From positions 223,063 through 287,062 of the forward strand of contig NZ_LGYZ01000129.1 in the NCBI RefSeq assembly GCF_001310275.1: DNA of 64,000 nt, given 5' to 3'. The position numbers and the translations under genes were made by a program. A model generated the notes under the pieces. The model did no database searches. It was given only the letters and a program-made list of their open reading frames with translations, and had not been told where the DNA came from. Source of the stretch: Nocardia arizonensis. Lineage in GTDB: Bacteria; Actinomycetota; Actinomycetes; Mycobacteriales; Mycobacteriaceae. Positions 44,062 through 52,355 of this stretch are shown one piece after another (within the stretch, counting starts at the first letter, position 1; each line of letters starts with the position of its first letter).

Positions 44062-45053
44062 GAGACCACCCCCTCGGCCGCCACATTCCGTTTGCCCTGT
44101 AGGTCGGCCAGCACGATGCGCAGCAGCTGTTCGGCGCGCATACGCTGCCATTCCAGCATGGAATGCGGGCTGAACCGGGCCTCCTCGAACAGCGCGACGA
44201 GTTCGCGGGCCGAGGCGTCGTGCAGCGCGCCGCGTTCGAAGGCACGCGCCAGCACCTCCATCGGCGTGTCGGAGATGAGCGGCGCGGCGGCGCGGTCGAA
44301 GGCGAGGCCGCGTTCCATCGCGACATAGCAGGCGATGATGGCGGTGCGCGGATCCTGACCGGGCGCGATCATCGCGGCCAAGCCCATTTCCGCGGCGCGG
44401 GTCAGCGAATCGACCGCCTCGTCCGCGGCGGCGGCCGCGGACTCCGGCCGCGGCACCGTTTGCCTGCCCGCCTTGAACAGGATGTAGGACAGCGCCGCGA
44501 GCGCTATCACGACCAGCGCGACAGCGGCGACGGTCGTCAGCAACAGCGGTGTACCGCTCAATCCGTCCGAGGTCGCGGGCGACGGCGGTTGCGGGGCGAG
44601 CGACGGGTCGGTGGTCGGCGCGGCGGGCGGGGGCGGCGGTCGGTCCGCGCCGCCGCCGATGAGCCGGATCGCCGAGAACGCGGCGGCGAGCAGCGCGATG
44701 GCGGCGAGTACGCCGAGAACCACCAGACCGCCACGGCCGAGCCGCGGACCGCCGGGTCGTTCATCGACCTCGATATCGGGCATGGCCAACGGCAGCCGGT
44801 GCTGGCTGGCCAGCACACCCGCGAGCAGGATGACCACGGAGACGGTGAACAGCACCGGCATCAACGCGACCGCGACCGCGGAGGGCATCGACCGCGGCGG
44901 GCCGTGGTCGGCGCCGCCCGGCACATAGCCGCGCAGGGCGATCACGGCGCACGCGAGCAACGTGATCAGCGCGATCACGCGCGTTATGGCCGCTCGCGCT
45001 CGAACCAACCGAATTACCCACCGAATCTGAGTGCTGCCACAAAACAGCCACAT
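44058..45053 (-). CDS. DUF4129-domain membrane protein
   Basis: About 331 residues from the ATG at 45053; the start is uncertain because no clear ribosome site is seen, and the frame opens at 45140. Four membrane helices (around ALITLLACAVIALRGYVPGG, LFTVSVVILLAGVLAS, VVLGVLAAIALLAAAFSAI and LLLTTVAAVALVVIALAAL) with a Pro-rich loop (ADRPPPPPAAPTT). The C-terminal DUF4129 domain has DPRTAIIACYVAMERGLA and HDASARELVALFEEARFS. First gene of the operon DUF4129-membrane-moxR-DUF58-membrane. The family often accompanies transglutaminase and MoxR genes. Confidence 0.78.
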   Translation of the reverse strand: MWLFCGSTQIRWVIRLVRARAAITRVIALITLLACAVIALRGYVPGGADHGPPRSMPSAVAVALMPVLFTVSVVILLAGVLASQHRLPLAMPDIEVDERPGGPRLGRGGLVVLGVLAAIALLAAAFSAIRLIGGGADRPPPPPAAPTTDPSLAPQPPSPATSDGLSGTPLLLTTVAAVALVVIALAALSYILFKAGRQTVPRPESAAAAADEAVDSLTRAAEMGLAAMIAPGQDPRTAIIACYVAMERGLAFDRAAAPLISDTPMEVLARAFERGALHDASARELVALFEEARFSPHSMLEWQRMRAEQLLRIVLADLQGKRNVAAEGVVS

Positions 45054-45194
45054 CGTTACATGCCGGGCGGTCCGCCGGGAGGGAATCGGAGACTTCGGAC
45101 TACCTCGGCTTTGTACGCCGTTGCCGGTACGTCCGTACAACTCCGTCCGGTCTGCGCGGATGACCAGAACCTGGTCGTCCGCGTTTGTGCGATC

Positions 45195-45632
45195 TCACAT
45201 CGGCCAGCCGAATTCGGAGTAGGGATCTCCGGTGCGGAGCGCGGCGATACCCGCCAACGGGTAGGCGATCGTATCGGCGGGGAGCGCGTCGAGTGGGAAC
45301 CAGCACAGCTCGTAACATTTGTCGGGTTCGCGGTTGACCGGGTCGCCGATCCAGCTCCGAGTTTCGAAGAACAGCCCGAGCCGCGCGGGGCGACCGGGCG
45401 AGACCACGTGGGCGACGTGGACCAGGCGCAAATCGGCCGGATCCAGCCTGACACCGATCTCCTCCACGGCCTCGCGCACCACAGCGGCCGTCACCGACTC
45501 GCCCTCCTCGAGTTTGCCCGCGGGCAGATGCCAGCGGCCGTCGAATTCGTCGCCGCTGCGCCGCCTGCTGAGCAACAGCTCCGCGTCGCGCCGCAACAGC
45601 ATGTGCACATCGACCAGATGCCGGGCGCTCAT
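45195..45632 (-). CDS. NUDIX hydrolase
   Basis: 145 residues with a complete NUDIX box, GKLEEGESVTAAVVREAVEE through IGVRL (Gly39-Gly60; REAVEEIG fits REUxEExGU). It should hydrolyse a nucleoside-diphosphate-linked compound; the C-terminal KCYELCWFPLDALPAD is typical of MutT-like actinobacterial members. Single gene, divergent from the DGPF/ECF42 pair. Substrate not predictable. Confidence 0.87.
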   Translation of the reverse strand: MSARHLVDVHMLLRRDAELLLSRRRSGDEFDGRWHLPAGKLEEGESVTAAVVREAVEEIGVRLDPADLRLVHVAHVVSPGRPARLGLFFETRSWIGDPVNREPDKCYELCWFPLDALPADTIAYPLAGIAALRTGDPYSEFGWPM

Positions 45633-45747
45633 CGGACTCCTTCGGGTGAAACAACCGTGGAATCAACCTATGCCCACCGAACGCGGACCGGTACGCTCCG
45701 GCCGTTCCCGCACCCCGCGGAGAACTAAGAAAAAAGTTTTCCGCGGC

Positions 45748-45774
45748 TGTCGATCTCGTTCCCTCTCGTTCGAC
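45748..45774 (+). promoter_or_regulatory. ECF42-type promoter upstream of the DGPF gene
   Basis: TGTCGA at 45748-45753 and CGAC starting at 45771, separated by 17 bp, fit the -35 TGTCGA and -10 CGA element reported for ECF42 sigma factors in Streptomyces. It lies about 50 bp upstream of the DGPF start, consistent with autoregulation. Confidence 0.6.
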
Positions 45775-45823
45775 GTGATGGGTGAGAGGGTCGAGACACG
45801 GCCCCCGGACAGAGGAGCTGACA

Positions 45824-46246
45824 ATGAAATACATGCTGATCATGCGCTCGACGGACGAGGCGATCGAGGCGGCCGAGCAGGTGCCCTTCGAACAGATCAT
45901 CGAGGCGATGGGCAAGTACAACGAGGAGTTGGTGAAGGCCGGGGTGATCCTGGCGGGCGAGGGTCTGGCCGGACCCGAGGAGGGCTTCGTCGTCGACTTC
46001 GCCGCCGATCCCCCGCTGGTCACCGACGGCCCCTACGGCGAGACCACCGAACTGTTCGGCGGATTCTGGATCATCGAGGTCGCCACCAAGGAGGAGGCCG
46101 CCGAATGGGCCAAGCGCTGCCCGCTCGGGCCGGGCTCCAAATTGGAGGTGCGGCGAGTGCACGGCAACGAGGACTTCCCCCAGGACAACGAGTGGGTCCA
46201 GAAGGAAGCGGGCTGGCGCGAGGAGATCGAGTCGCGTAACTCCTGA
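45824..46246 (+). CDS. YCII-related DGPF-domain protein
   Basis: 140 residues from the ATG at 45824, behind AGAGGAG. Begins MKYMLIMRSTDEA and carries VTDGPYGETTELFGGFWII, the DGPF/YCII motif (Asp68 to Tyr71). DGPF proteins are the constant partners of ECF42 sigma factors; their biochemical role is unknown. The sigma gene follows after 27 bp, so the two are co-transcribed. Confidence 0.88.
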   Translation: MKYMLIMRSTDEAIEAAEQVPFEQIIEAMGKYNEELVKAGVILAGEGLAGPEEGFVVDFAADPPLVTDGPYGETTELFGGFWIIEVATKEEAAEWAKRCPLGPGSKLEVRRVHGNEDFPQDNEWVQKEAGWREEIESRNS

Positions 46247-46273
46247 CACGGCAAGGCATCCGGGGTATCAGCC

Positions 46274-47563
46274 ATGAACGACACCGTCACGCGGCGGCCC
46301 GGCGGCGACGCCGAATCGGTTCGGCGCTCCGTCGCGGCGCTGTGGCGCATCGAATCGGCGCGGATCGTCGCGACCCTCACCCGCGCGGTCGGCGATTTCG
46401 GCTTCGCCGAGGATCTCGCCCAGGAAGCCGTCGTCGACGCGCTCGCGCAGTGGCCCGAGACCGGGGTGCCGAACAATCCCGGCGCGTGGCTGACCACGGT
46501 CGCCAAACGCAAGGCCGTCGACCGGTGGCGGCGCGACGAACGCTACGCGCGGCGGCTCGCGGGCATAGCCCGCGAACTCGAACTCGACGGCGACCGCGAC
46601 CCGGCCGATCCGCCGTGGGATCCCGATCGCATCGACGACGACGTGCTGCGGCTGGTGTTCGTCTCCTGCCATCCGGTGCTGGCCCGCGAGGCGCAGGTCG
46701 CGTTGACGTTGCGGGTGGTGGGCGGACTGTCCAGTGAGGACATCGCGCGGGCCTGTCTGGTGTCCACCGCGACCGTGCAGCAGCGCATCGTGCGGGCCAA
46801 GAAGACCCTCGCCGCGGCGAACGTGCCGTTCGAGGTGCCGTCGCGCGCCGATTTCGGCCCCCGCCTGTCCGGGGTGCTCGGCGTGCTGTACCTGATGTTC
46901 AACGAGGGGTACGCGGCAGGCCGCGGTGACAGTTGGATGCGGCCCGAACTGGGCCGGGAGTCGTTGCGGCTCGGGCGGATTCTGGCCGAACTCGTCCCGG
47001 ACGAGCCCGAGGCGCACGGCTTGGTGGCGCTCATGGAACTGACCTCGGCGCGCTTCCCGGCCCGCACCGATGTCAACGGCGACCCGGTCCTGCTCGCCGA
47101 CCAGGACCGCCGCCGCTGGGACCGCGGCTGCGTCACCCGCGGCCGGGCCGCGCTGCGGCGGGTCGACGCGCTCGGCCGCGGGCGCGGGCCCTACGCGTTG
47201 CAGGCCACCATCGCCGAATGTCACGCGGTGGCGAATTCGGTCGAGGAGACCGATTGGGAGCGCATCGTCCTGGTCTACGACGCGCTCGGCCGGATCGCGC
47301 CCTCACCGGTGGTGGAGTTGAACCGGGCCGCGGCCGTCGCCATGACCGCGGGTCCGGGCGCCGCCCTGCGGCTGGTCGACGCACTGGTCGCCGACGGTCG
47401 GCTGGCCCGTTACCACCTGCTGCCCGCGACCCGCGGCGAACTGCTCGCCCGCCTCGGACGCCGCGCCGAGGCGCACGCGGAATTCGAGGCGGCGGCCGCC
47501 CTGGCGGGCAACGAGCGCGAACGAGACCTGTTGCTGCGCAAGGCGGCCGCGGTCACGCTGTGA
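46274..47563 (+). CDS. ECF42-group sigma factor with C-terminal TPR-like extension
   Basis: 429 residues, far longer than a classical ECF factor. Region 2 is at the N-terminus (RIESARIVATLTRAVGDFGF, AEDLAQEAVVDALAQWPETG) and region 4 follows (REAQVALTLRVVGGLSSEDI, then RACLVSTATVQQRIVRAKKT). The remaining ~230 residues form helical repeats (RESLRLGRILAELVPDEPEA; LVYDALGRIAPSPVVELNRA) typical of the ECF42 C-terminal domain needed for activity. No anti-sigma gene is present, as usual for this group. It probably activates its own operon from the promoter at 45748. The 3' end overlaps convergent ltp2 by 11 bp. Confidence 0.9.
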   Translation: MNDTVTRRPGGDAESVRRSVAALWRIESARIVATLTRAVGDFGFAEDLAQEAVVDALAQWPETGVPNNPGAWLTTVAKRKAVDRWRRDERYARRLAGIARELELDGDRDPADPPWDPDRIDDDVLRLVFVSCHPVLAREAQVALTLRVVGGLSSEDIARACLVSTATVQQRIVRAKKTLAAANVPFEVPSRADFGPRLSGVLGVLYLMFNEGYAAGRGDSWMRPELGRESLRLGRILAELVPDEPEAHGLVALMELTSARFPARTDVNGDPVLLADQDRRRWDRGCVTRGRAALRRVDALGRGRGPYALQATIAECHAVANSVEETDWERIVLVYDALGRIAPSPVVELNRAAAVAMTAGPGAALRLVDALVADGRLARYHLLPATRGELLARLGRRAEAHAEFEAAAALAGNERERDLLLRKAAAVTL

Positions 47564-48743
47564 GCACGAGTCCCGAGGTGGGGACGCCGGTCCCCGCGGT
47601 GACCACGACATTGCGGACCGAGTCCACCTGGTTCACCGAGGTGCCGCGGATCTGGCGCACGGCCTCGGCGATGCCGTTCATCCCGTGGATGTACGCCTCG
47701 CCGAGCTGTCCGCCGTGGGTGTTCAGCGGCAGCCGCCCGCCCAGTTCGATGGCGCCGTCGGCGATGAAGTCCTTGGCCTCGCCGCGCCCGCAGAAACCCA
47801 GTTCTTCCAGCTGCATGAGCACGAACGGGGTGAAGTGGTCGTAGAGGATGGCGGCCTGCATGTCCTGCGGCCGCAATCCACTCTGGCCCCACAGCTGATC
47901 GCCCACCAGACCCATTTCCGGCAGACCCGTGAGCGCGTCGCGGTAGTAGCTGGTCATGACGTACTGGTCCGCGCCGCTGCCCTGCGCGGCCGCGGCGATG
48001 ACCGCCGGACGCTGCGGCAGGTCGCGTGCCCGCTCGGCGCTGGTGACCACGATCGCGACACCGCCGTCGGATTCCTGACAGCAGTCCAGCAGATGCAGCG
48101 GTTCGGCGATCCAGCGCGAGTTCTGGTGATCGTCGAGGGTGATCGGCTTGCCGTAGAAGAAGGCGTCCGGGTTGACCGCGGCGTGTTTGCGGTCGGCCAC
48201 CGCGACGCGGCCGAAATCCGCGCTGGTCGCACCGTATACGTGCATGTAGCGGCGCGCGACCATGGCGACCTGCGCCGCGGGCGTGCCGAGCCCGTGCGGA
48301 TACGACCAGCCCGCGTCGATCCCCGATGAGGTGGGCGCGGTGGCAAGCGCCGTGGAGAACTGCCCGAACCGCGACACCGACCGCTCGTTGAACGCGCGAT
48401 AGGCCACCACCACGTCGGCGACCCCGGTCGCCACCGCCATCGCGGCCTGCTGCACGGTCGCGCAGGCCGCGCCGCCGCCGTAGCCGATATGGGAGAAGAA
48501 CCGCAGCTGCGGAATGCCCACCGCGCGGGCGACCGCGGCCTGGGTGTTGGTGTCCATCGTGAACGTGGTCAGCCCGTCCACGTCGGCCGCGGTCAGTCCG
48601 GCGTCGGCCAGCGCCGCGTTGACCGCCTCGGCGGCCAGCCGCAATTCGCTGCGCCCGGACTCCTTGGAGAAGTCGGTGGCTCCGATGCCGACGATCGCCG
48701 CGCGCCCCGAAAGCGGCGCGTCCTGCGTGCCGTTACTGCTCAC
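47553..48743 (-). CDS. ltp2: Ltp2, thiolase-fold retro-aldolase of side-chain degradation
   Basis: 396 residues from a GTG. Thiolase-fold lipid-transfer protein type: AAIVGIGATDFSKESGRSEL at the N-terminus, GGGAACATVQQAAMAVATG, LDCCQESDGGVAIVVTSAER, and LPLNTHGGQLGEAYIHGMNG. In M. tuberculosis Ltp2 binds the DUF35 domain of ChsH2 and cleaves the last 3-carbon unit of the cholesterol side chain by an aldol reaction, releasing propionyl-CoA and androstenedione-type product. Last gene of the igr-like operon; overlaps chsH1 by 11 bp. Confidence 0.92.
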   Translation of the reverse strand: MSSNGTQDAPLSGRAAIVGIGATDFSKESGRSELRLAAEAVNAALADAGLTAADVDGLTTFTMDTNTQAAVARAVGIPQLRFFSHIGYGGGAACATVQQAAMAVATGVADVVVAYRAFNERSVSRFGQFSTALATAPTSSGIDAGWSYPHGLGTPAAQVAMVARRYMHVYGATSADFGRVAVADRKHAAVNPDAFFYGKPITLDDHQNSRWIAEPLHLLDCCQESDGGVAIVVTSAERARDLPQRPAVIAAAAQGSGADQYVMTSYYRDALTGLPEMGLVGDQLWGQSGLRPQDMQAAILYDHFTPFVLMQLEELGFCGRGEAKDFIADGAIELGGRLPLNTHGGQLGEAYIHGMNGIAEAVRQIRGTSVNQVDSVRNVVVTAGTGVPTSGLVLTA

Positions 48744-49155
48744 CGTCGACCTCCGTGATCGCTATGACGGCCTTGGCCGTGATGTGCTCGCCGAGGCTGT
48801 CGCGACCGATCACCTCGAGGTGGACCTCCTCGCCCTCGACCGCGGTCACGGTGCCGCTGATCGTGAGCGTGTCGCCCGCGTAGAGCGGCACGCCGAGACG
48901 CAGCGCGATGGATTTCACCCGTGCCCGCGGACCCGCCCAGTCGGTGACGAAACGCTGCACCAGACCGGTGTCGGTGAGGATATTGACGAAGATGTCCTTC
49001 GACCCGCGCGCCACCGCCTTGTCGCGATCGTGGTGTACGTCCTGGAAATCCCTTGTCGCGAGGGCGGTGCTGATCACGAAGGTGGGATCGGCGTGGATCA
49101 CCAGCTCCGGCAGGACCGTGCCGACCTCGACATTCGGCGTGGATACGGCGGTCAT
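48733..49155 (-). CDS. chsH1: ChsH1, MaoC-like enoyl-CoA hydratase subunit
   Basis: 140 residues from the ATG at 49155, overlapping the chsH2 stop (ATGA). Single hotdog domain with the hydratase half-site RDFQDVHHDRDKAVARGSKD and FVNILTDTGLVQRFVTDW. It forms an alpha2beta2 hydratase with the MaoC part of ChsH2, hydrating the product of FadE28-FadE29 during removal of the propionate side chain. It corresponds to Rv3541c. Confidence 0.9.
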   Translation of the reverse strand: MTAVSTPNVEVGTVLPELVIHADPTFVISTALATRDFQDVHHDRDKAVARGSKDIFVNILTDTGLVQRFVTDWAGPRARVKSIALRLGVPLYAGDTLTISGTVTAVEGEEVHLEVIGRDSLGEHITAKAVIAITEVDGEQ

Positions 49156-50078
49156 TCGCTCACCTTCCAGTACGGCAGCGTGGCATCGTCGTCCAATTTC
49201 TCGAAGCCCGCCCGCACCGGCAGGCCGACCTCGACCTCGGCGGGGTCGACACCGCGCAGTTCGCCGAGCATCCGCACCCCCTCCTCCAGCTCGACCAACG
49301 CCACCACGAACGGCAGCCGCCGCCCCGGCACCTTGGGCGCGTGGTGCACCACGTAGCTGAAGACCGTGCCGCGCCCGGAGGCAACGACATAGTCGGTCCA
49401 TTCGGCCTTGTCCTTCCACACCGCGGGAATCGGCGGATGCCGCAGCGAGCCGTCGGGCAGCTGCTGAATCCGCAACTCGCCCGCTTTGGTTCCCTCCCAG
49501 AAGAATTCGGTGTCGTGGGAGACCAGCGGCTTGACCCGCTCGCCCGCGGGCTTCGGCGGGCCGGGCGCGAATTTCAGTATGCGGAACAGCATTTCGGTGA
49601 CCAGTTCGTCGCCAACGCGCCATTCGGTGCGGAAGGTGGCGAACCAGCCGTCGCCGAGTCCGGTCCGCTTGGGGCCGACCAGCGTGTCGAGGCGACTGGT
49701 GACAGTCACCTGCTCACCCGGCAGCAGATAGCGGTGGTAGATCTGCTCGCAGTTGGTGCCGACCACCGAGGTGTAGCCCGCCTCGTCGAGCAGTTCGGTG
49801 ACCGTGCCGAGCGGGTCGTCGGCCGGGCGCACTCCGTTGAGTCCGAACATGGTCCAGACCTGCGCCATCGCGGGCGGGGCGACGATGCCGGGATAGCCGG
49901 CGGCGATGGCGGCCTGCTCGTCGACGTAGATCGGATTGGTGTCGCCGATGGCCTCGACCCAGTTGTTGATCATCGGCTGGTTCACCGGATCGCGCGCCTG
50001 CCGCGGCGCGCTCGCCCCCGCCGCCCGAATGCGTTCGGCGGCGGCGGCGATCTCTTCGGGTGCGGTCGTATCCGGCAT
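49152..50078 (-). CDS. chsH2: ChsH2, MaoC-DUF35 fusion subunit
   Basis: 308 residues. N-terminal MaoC-like hotdog (PMINNWVEAIGDTNPIYVDE, GIVAPPAMAQVWTMFGL), C-terminal DUF35 OB fold (about residues 190-305; WTDYVVASGRGTVFSYVVHH). The cysteines of a DUF35 zinc ribbon are absent (RIQQLPDGSLRHPPIPAVW), so metal binding there is unlikely. The MaoC half pairs with ChsH1, and the DUF35 half with Ltp2, linking hydration and retro-aldol cleavage. It corresponds to Rv3542c. Confidence 0.91.
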   Translation of the reverse strand: MPDTTAPEEIAAAAERIRAAGASAPRQARDPVNQPMINNWVEAIGDTNPIYVDEQAAIAAGYPGIVAPPAMAQVWTMFGLNGVRPADDPLGTVTELLDEAGYTSVVGTNCEQIYHRYLLPGEQVTVTSRLDTLVGPKRTGLGDGWFATFRTEWRVGDELVTEMLFRILKFAPGPPKPAGERVKPLVSHDTEFFWEGTKAGELRIQQLPDGSLRHPPIPAVWKDKAEWTDYVVASGRGTVFSYVVHHAPKVPGRRLPFVVALVELEEGVRMLGELRGVDPAEVEVGLPVRAGFEKLDDDATLPYWKVSE

Positions 50079-50110
50079 GCCGATCTCCTTCGATCTGTTG
50101 CGGTGCGCGG

Positions 50111-51280
50111 TCAGCGGGGGACGCGAGGCAGTTTCAGACCCGCGGTGGCGACGAGTTCGCGCATCACCTCGTTGACGCCGCCGCCGAAGGTCACCACCAG
50201 GTTCTGTTTGGTGCGCCGGTCCAACCAGGTCAGCAGTTCCGCGGTGTCGGGATCGGCCGGATCGCCGTAGCAGCCCACGATCTCCTCGGCGAGCCTGCCC
50301 GCCTCCTGGAGCGATTCGGTGGAATAGACCTTGGTGGCCGAGGCATCGGCGATCACGCCCATTGGGTCATCGGTCTTGCTGTCCGCGGTGGCCGCGACCT
50401 GCCAGTTGAGCAGTTCGTTGAGCCGGACCATCGCGTGCACGCGTCCCAGCGACCGCCGCACGTCGGGGTCGCCGAGCACGCCGTGCGCACCAGCCCATTC
50501 GCGCACGCGGTCGTAGAGCTGTTCGATCTTGCCGGACGGACCGAGCCCGACCCGCTCGTGGTTGAGCTGGGTCGTGATCAGCTGCCAGCCTCGGTTCTCC
50601 TGTCCGACCAGCATGTTCGCGGGGACACGGACGTCGTCGAAATAGGTGGCGTTGGTGTGGTGGGCGCCGTCGCAGGTGATGATCGGCGTCCACGAGTACC
50701 CGGGATCGCGGGTGTCGACGATGAGGATCGTGATCCCGCGATGGCGCGATTCCACCGTTCCGGTGCGGCAGGCCAGCCAGATGTAGTCCGCCTCGTGCGC
50801 GCCGGTGGTGAAGATCTTCTGCCCGTTGACGATCCAGTCGCCCGAGGCGTCGCGCACCGCGCTGGTGCGCAGCGAGGCCAGGTCGGTGCCCGCTTCGGGT
50901 TCGGAGTAGCCGATCGCGAAATGGATGTCGCCGGTGAGGATTCCGGGCAGGAACTTGCGTTTCTGCTCCTCGGTGCCGTAGGTCTGCAAGGTCGGACCGA
51001 CGGTCAACAGCGTCACCAGGGGCAGCGGCACATCCGCGCGCACCGCCTCGTTGTAGAAGATCTGCTGTTCGACGGCGCCGAAACCCTGTCCGCCGTATTC
51101 CTTGGGCCAGCCGACGCCGAGCCTGCCGTCGCGCCCCATGCGGCGCACCACGGCGCGGTAGGCGTCGCCGTGCCGGTTGCCCTGCATCTCGGCCTCTTCT
51201 TCGGGAGTCACGAGATCGGCGAAGTACGTGCGCAGTTCCGCGCGGAGTTCCTGCTGCTCGGCGGTCAGGTCGATGAACAT
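50111..51280 (-). CDS. fadE29: FadE29 (ChsE2), acyl-CoA dehydrogenase subunit
   Basis: 389 residues from the ATG at 51280 (MFIDLTAEQQELRAELRTYF), matching the ~387-residue orthologue; the frame opens earlier without homology. ACAD blocks: HFAIGYSEPEAGTDLASLRT, NGQKIFTTGAHEADYIWLAC, NATYFDDVRVPANMLVG, and a C-terminal FGGGVNEVMRELVA in place of the usual EGTNEIQ. With FadE28 it forms the alpha2beta2 enzyme dehydrogenating the 3-carbon side-chain acyl-CoA. The first 16 bases overlap the fadE28 end. Confidence 0.92.
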   Translation of the reverse strand: MFIDLTAEQQELRAELRTYFADLVTPEEEAEMQGNRHGDAYRAVVRRMGRDGRLGVGWPKEYGGQGFGAVEQQIFYNEAVRADVPLPLVTLLTVGPTLQTYGTEEQKRKFLPGILTGDIHFAIGYSEPEAGTDLASLRTSAVRDASGDWIVNGQKIFTTGAHEADYIWLACRTGTVESRHRGITILIVDTRDPGYSWTPIITCDGAHHTNATYFDDVRVPANMLVGQENRGWQLITTQLNHERVGLGPSGKIEQLYDRVREWAGAHGVLGDPDVRRSLGRVHAMVRLNELLNWQVAATADSKTDDPMGVIADASATKVYSTESLQEAGRLAEEIVGCYGDPADPDTAELLTWLDRRTKQNLVVTFGGGVNEVMRELVATAGLKLPRVPR

Positions 51281-52329
51281 TTGGCCCCCAATCGGTCGAG
51301 ACGGAACGACGCGCCGCCGAGCCAGCGGGCGATGTCCTTGGCCTGTGAGTAGTAGCGGTGCATCGAATGGGTCATGTCGACCCCGATACCGCCGTGCAGG
51401 TGATGGCACTTCTGCATGGCGGCGGGCAGTTCGGAGGCCACGGTATAGGCCAGCACGTCCAGATCGTCGTCGACGCGCTCCCGGTGCGCGGGCTCTGTGT
51501 CGTCCTGGGCCAGCGCCCAGGTCGCCGAGACCGCCGCCGCGTGCAGGGTGCGGGAGACGACGTACAGATCGGCGATCTGCTGGGCCACCGCCTGGAATTC
51601 GGCCAGCGGACGGTTGAACTGATGGCGAGTGCGCAGATGTTCGGCGGTGAGCACCACCGCGCCCTTCAACAGCCCGTCGGCCACCGACCCGATCGCGGCC
51701 ACCGCGACCCGGTGCAGGTACGGCAGGCCGTCCGCCATGAGCTGGTCGGCCGGTACGCGCACGTCGTCGAGCCGCACCGTGGCCTCGGGCATACCGCCCG
51801 ACACCGGCGACGGCGTGACGGTGAGCCCGTCGAGGCCCGCCTCCACCAGCGCGAGACCCGCGTCGGTCGGAATCAGCAGCCAGCGCGCCTGCTCGGCGTA
51901 GGGCACCGCGACCTTGTGCCCGGTGATCCGCACCGTATCGCCCTCGGCGACCGCGGTGGTCTCGGGTCGCACCACGAACGGCGCACCCGGTTCACTCAAT
52001 GCCGCGGTCAGGATCGCGCCTTCGGCGACCGCGGGCAGCACCCGCTCGGCGACACCGTCGGGCAGACCCGCGATCAGCGGCGGCAGCGCGAAACCCAATG
52101 TCGGCAAGGCGGGTACGGCCACCGCATCGGTAGCCAGTTCGGTCAGCATGACCGCGATCTCGCCGAATCCCATGTCGTCGCCGCCGAAGCGGGACGGCAG
52201 GGCCACCGACAGCAGACCGCTCTCTACGAGTTGGGGCCACAGGTCGATATCGCGCGCCGACTCCCGCTCCAGCACGCTGACAACGACTTCGGCCACGGCG
52301 TCTTGGCCCTCGTCCCTGGTGAAATCCAC
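51265..52329 (-). CDS. fadE28: FadE28 (ChsE1), acyl-CoA dehydrogenase subunit
   Basis: 354 residues from a GTG. N-terminus MDFTRDEGQDAVAEVVVSVL; C-terminal domain HLRTRHQFNRPLAEFQAVAQ, KCHHLHGGIGVDMTHSMHRY. It is the smaller partner of FadE29. It is 26 bp downstream of fadE34, so here the whole igr-type operon appears to be driven from the fadE34 promoter. In M. tuberculosis cyp125 occupies the upstream position. Confidence 0.91.
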   Translation of the reverse strand: MDFTRDEGQDAVAEVVVSVLERESARDIDLWPQLVESGLLSVALPSRFGGDDMGFGEIAVMLTELATDAVAVPALPTLGFALPPLIAGLPDGVAERVLPAVAEGAILTAALSEPGAPFVVRPETTAVAEGDTVRITGHKVAVPYAEQARWLLIPTDAGLALVEAGLDGLTVTPSPVSGGMPEATVRLDDVRVPADQLMADGLPYLHRVAVAAIGSVADGLLKGAVVLTAEHLRTRHQFNRPLAEFQAVAQQIADLYVVSRTLHAAAVSATWALAQDDTEPAHRERVDDDLDVLAYTVASELPAAMQKCHHLHGGIGVDMTHSMHRYYSQAKDIARWLGGASFRLDRLGAKCSST

Positions 52330-52355
52330 GCTCTTACTCCAGTTCCCCTCGTCGA

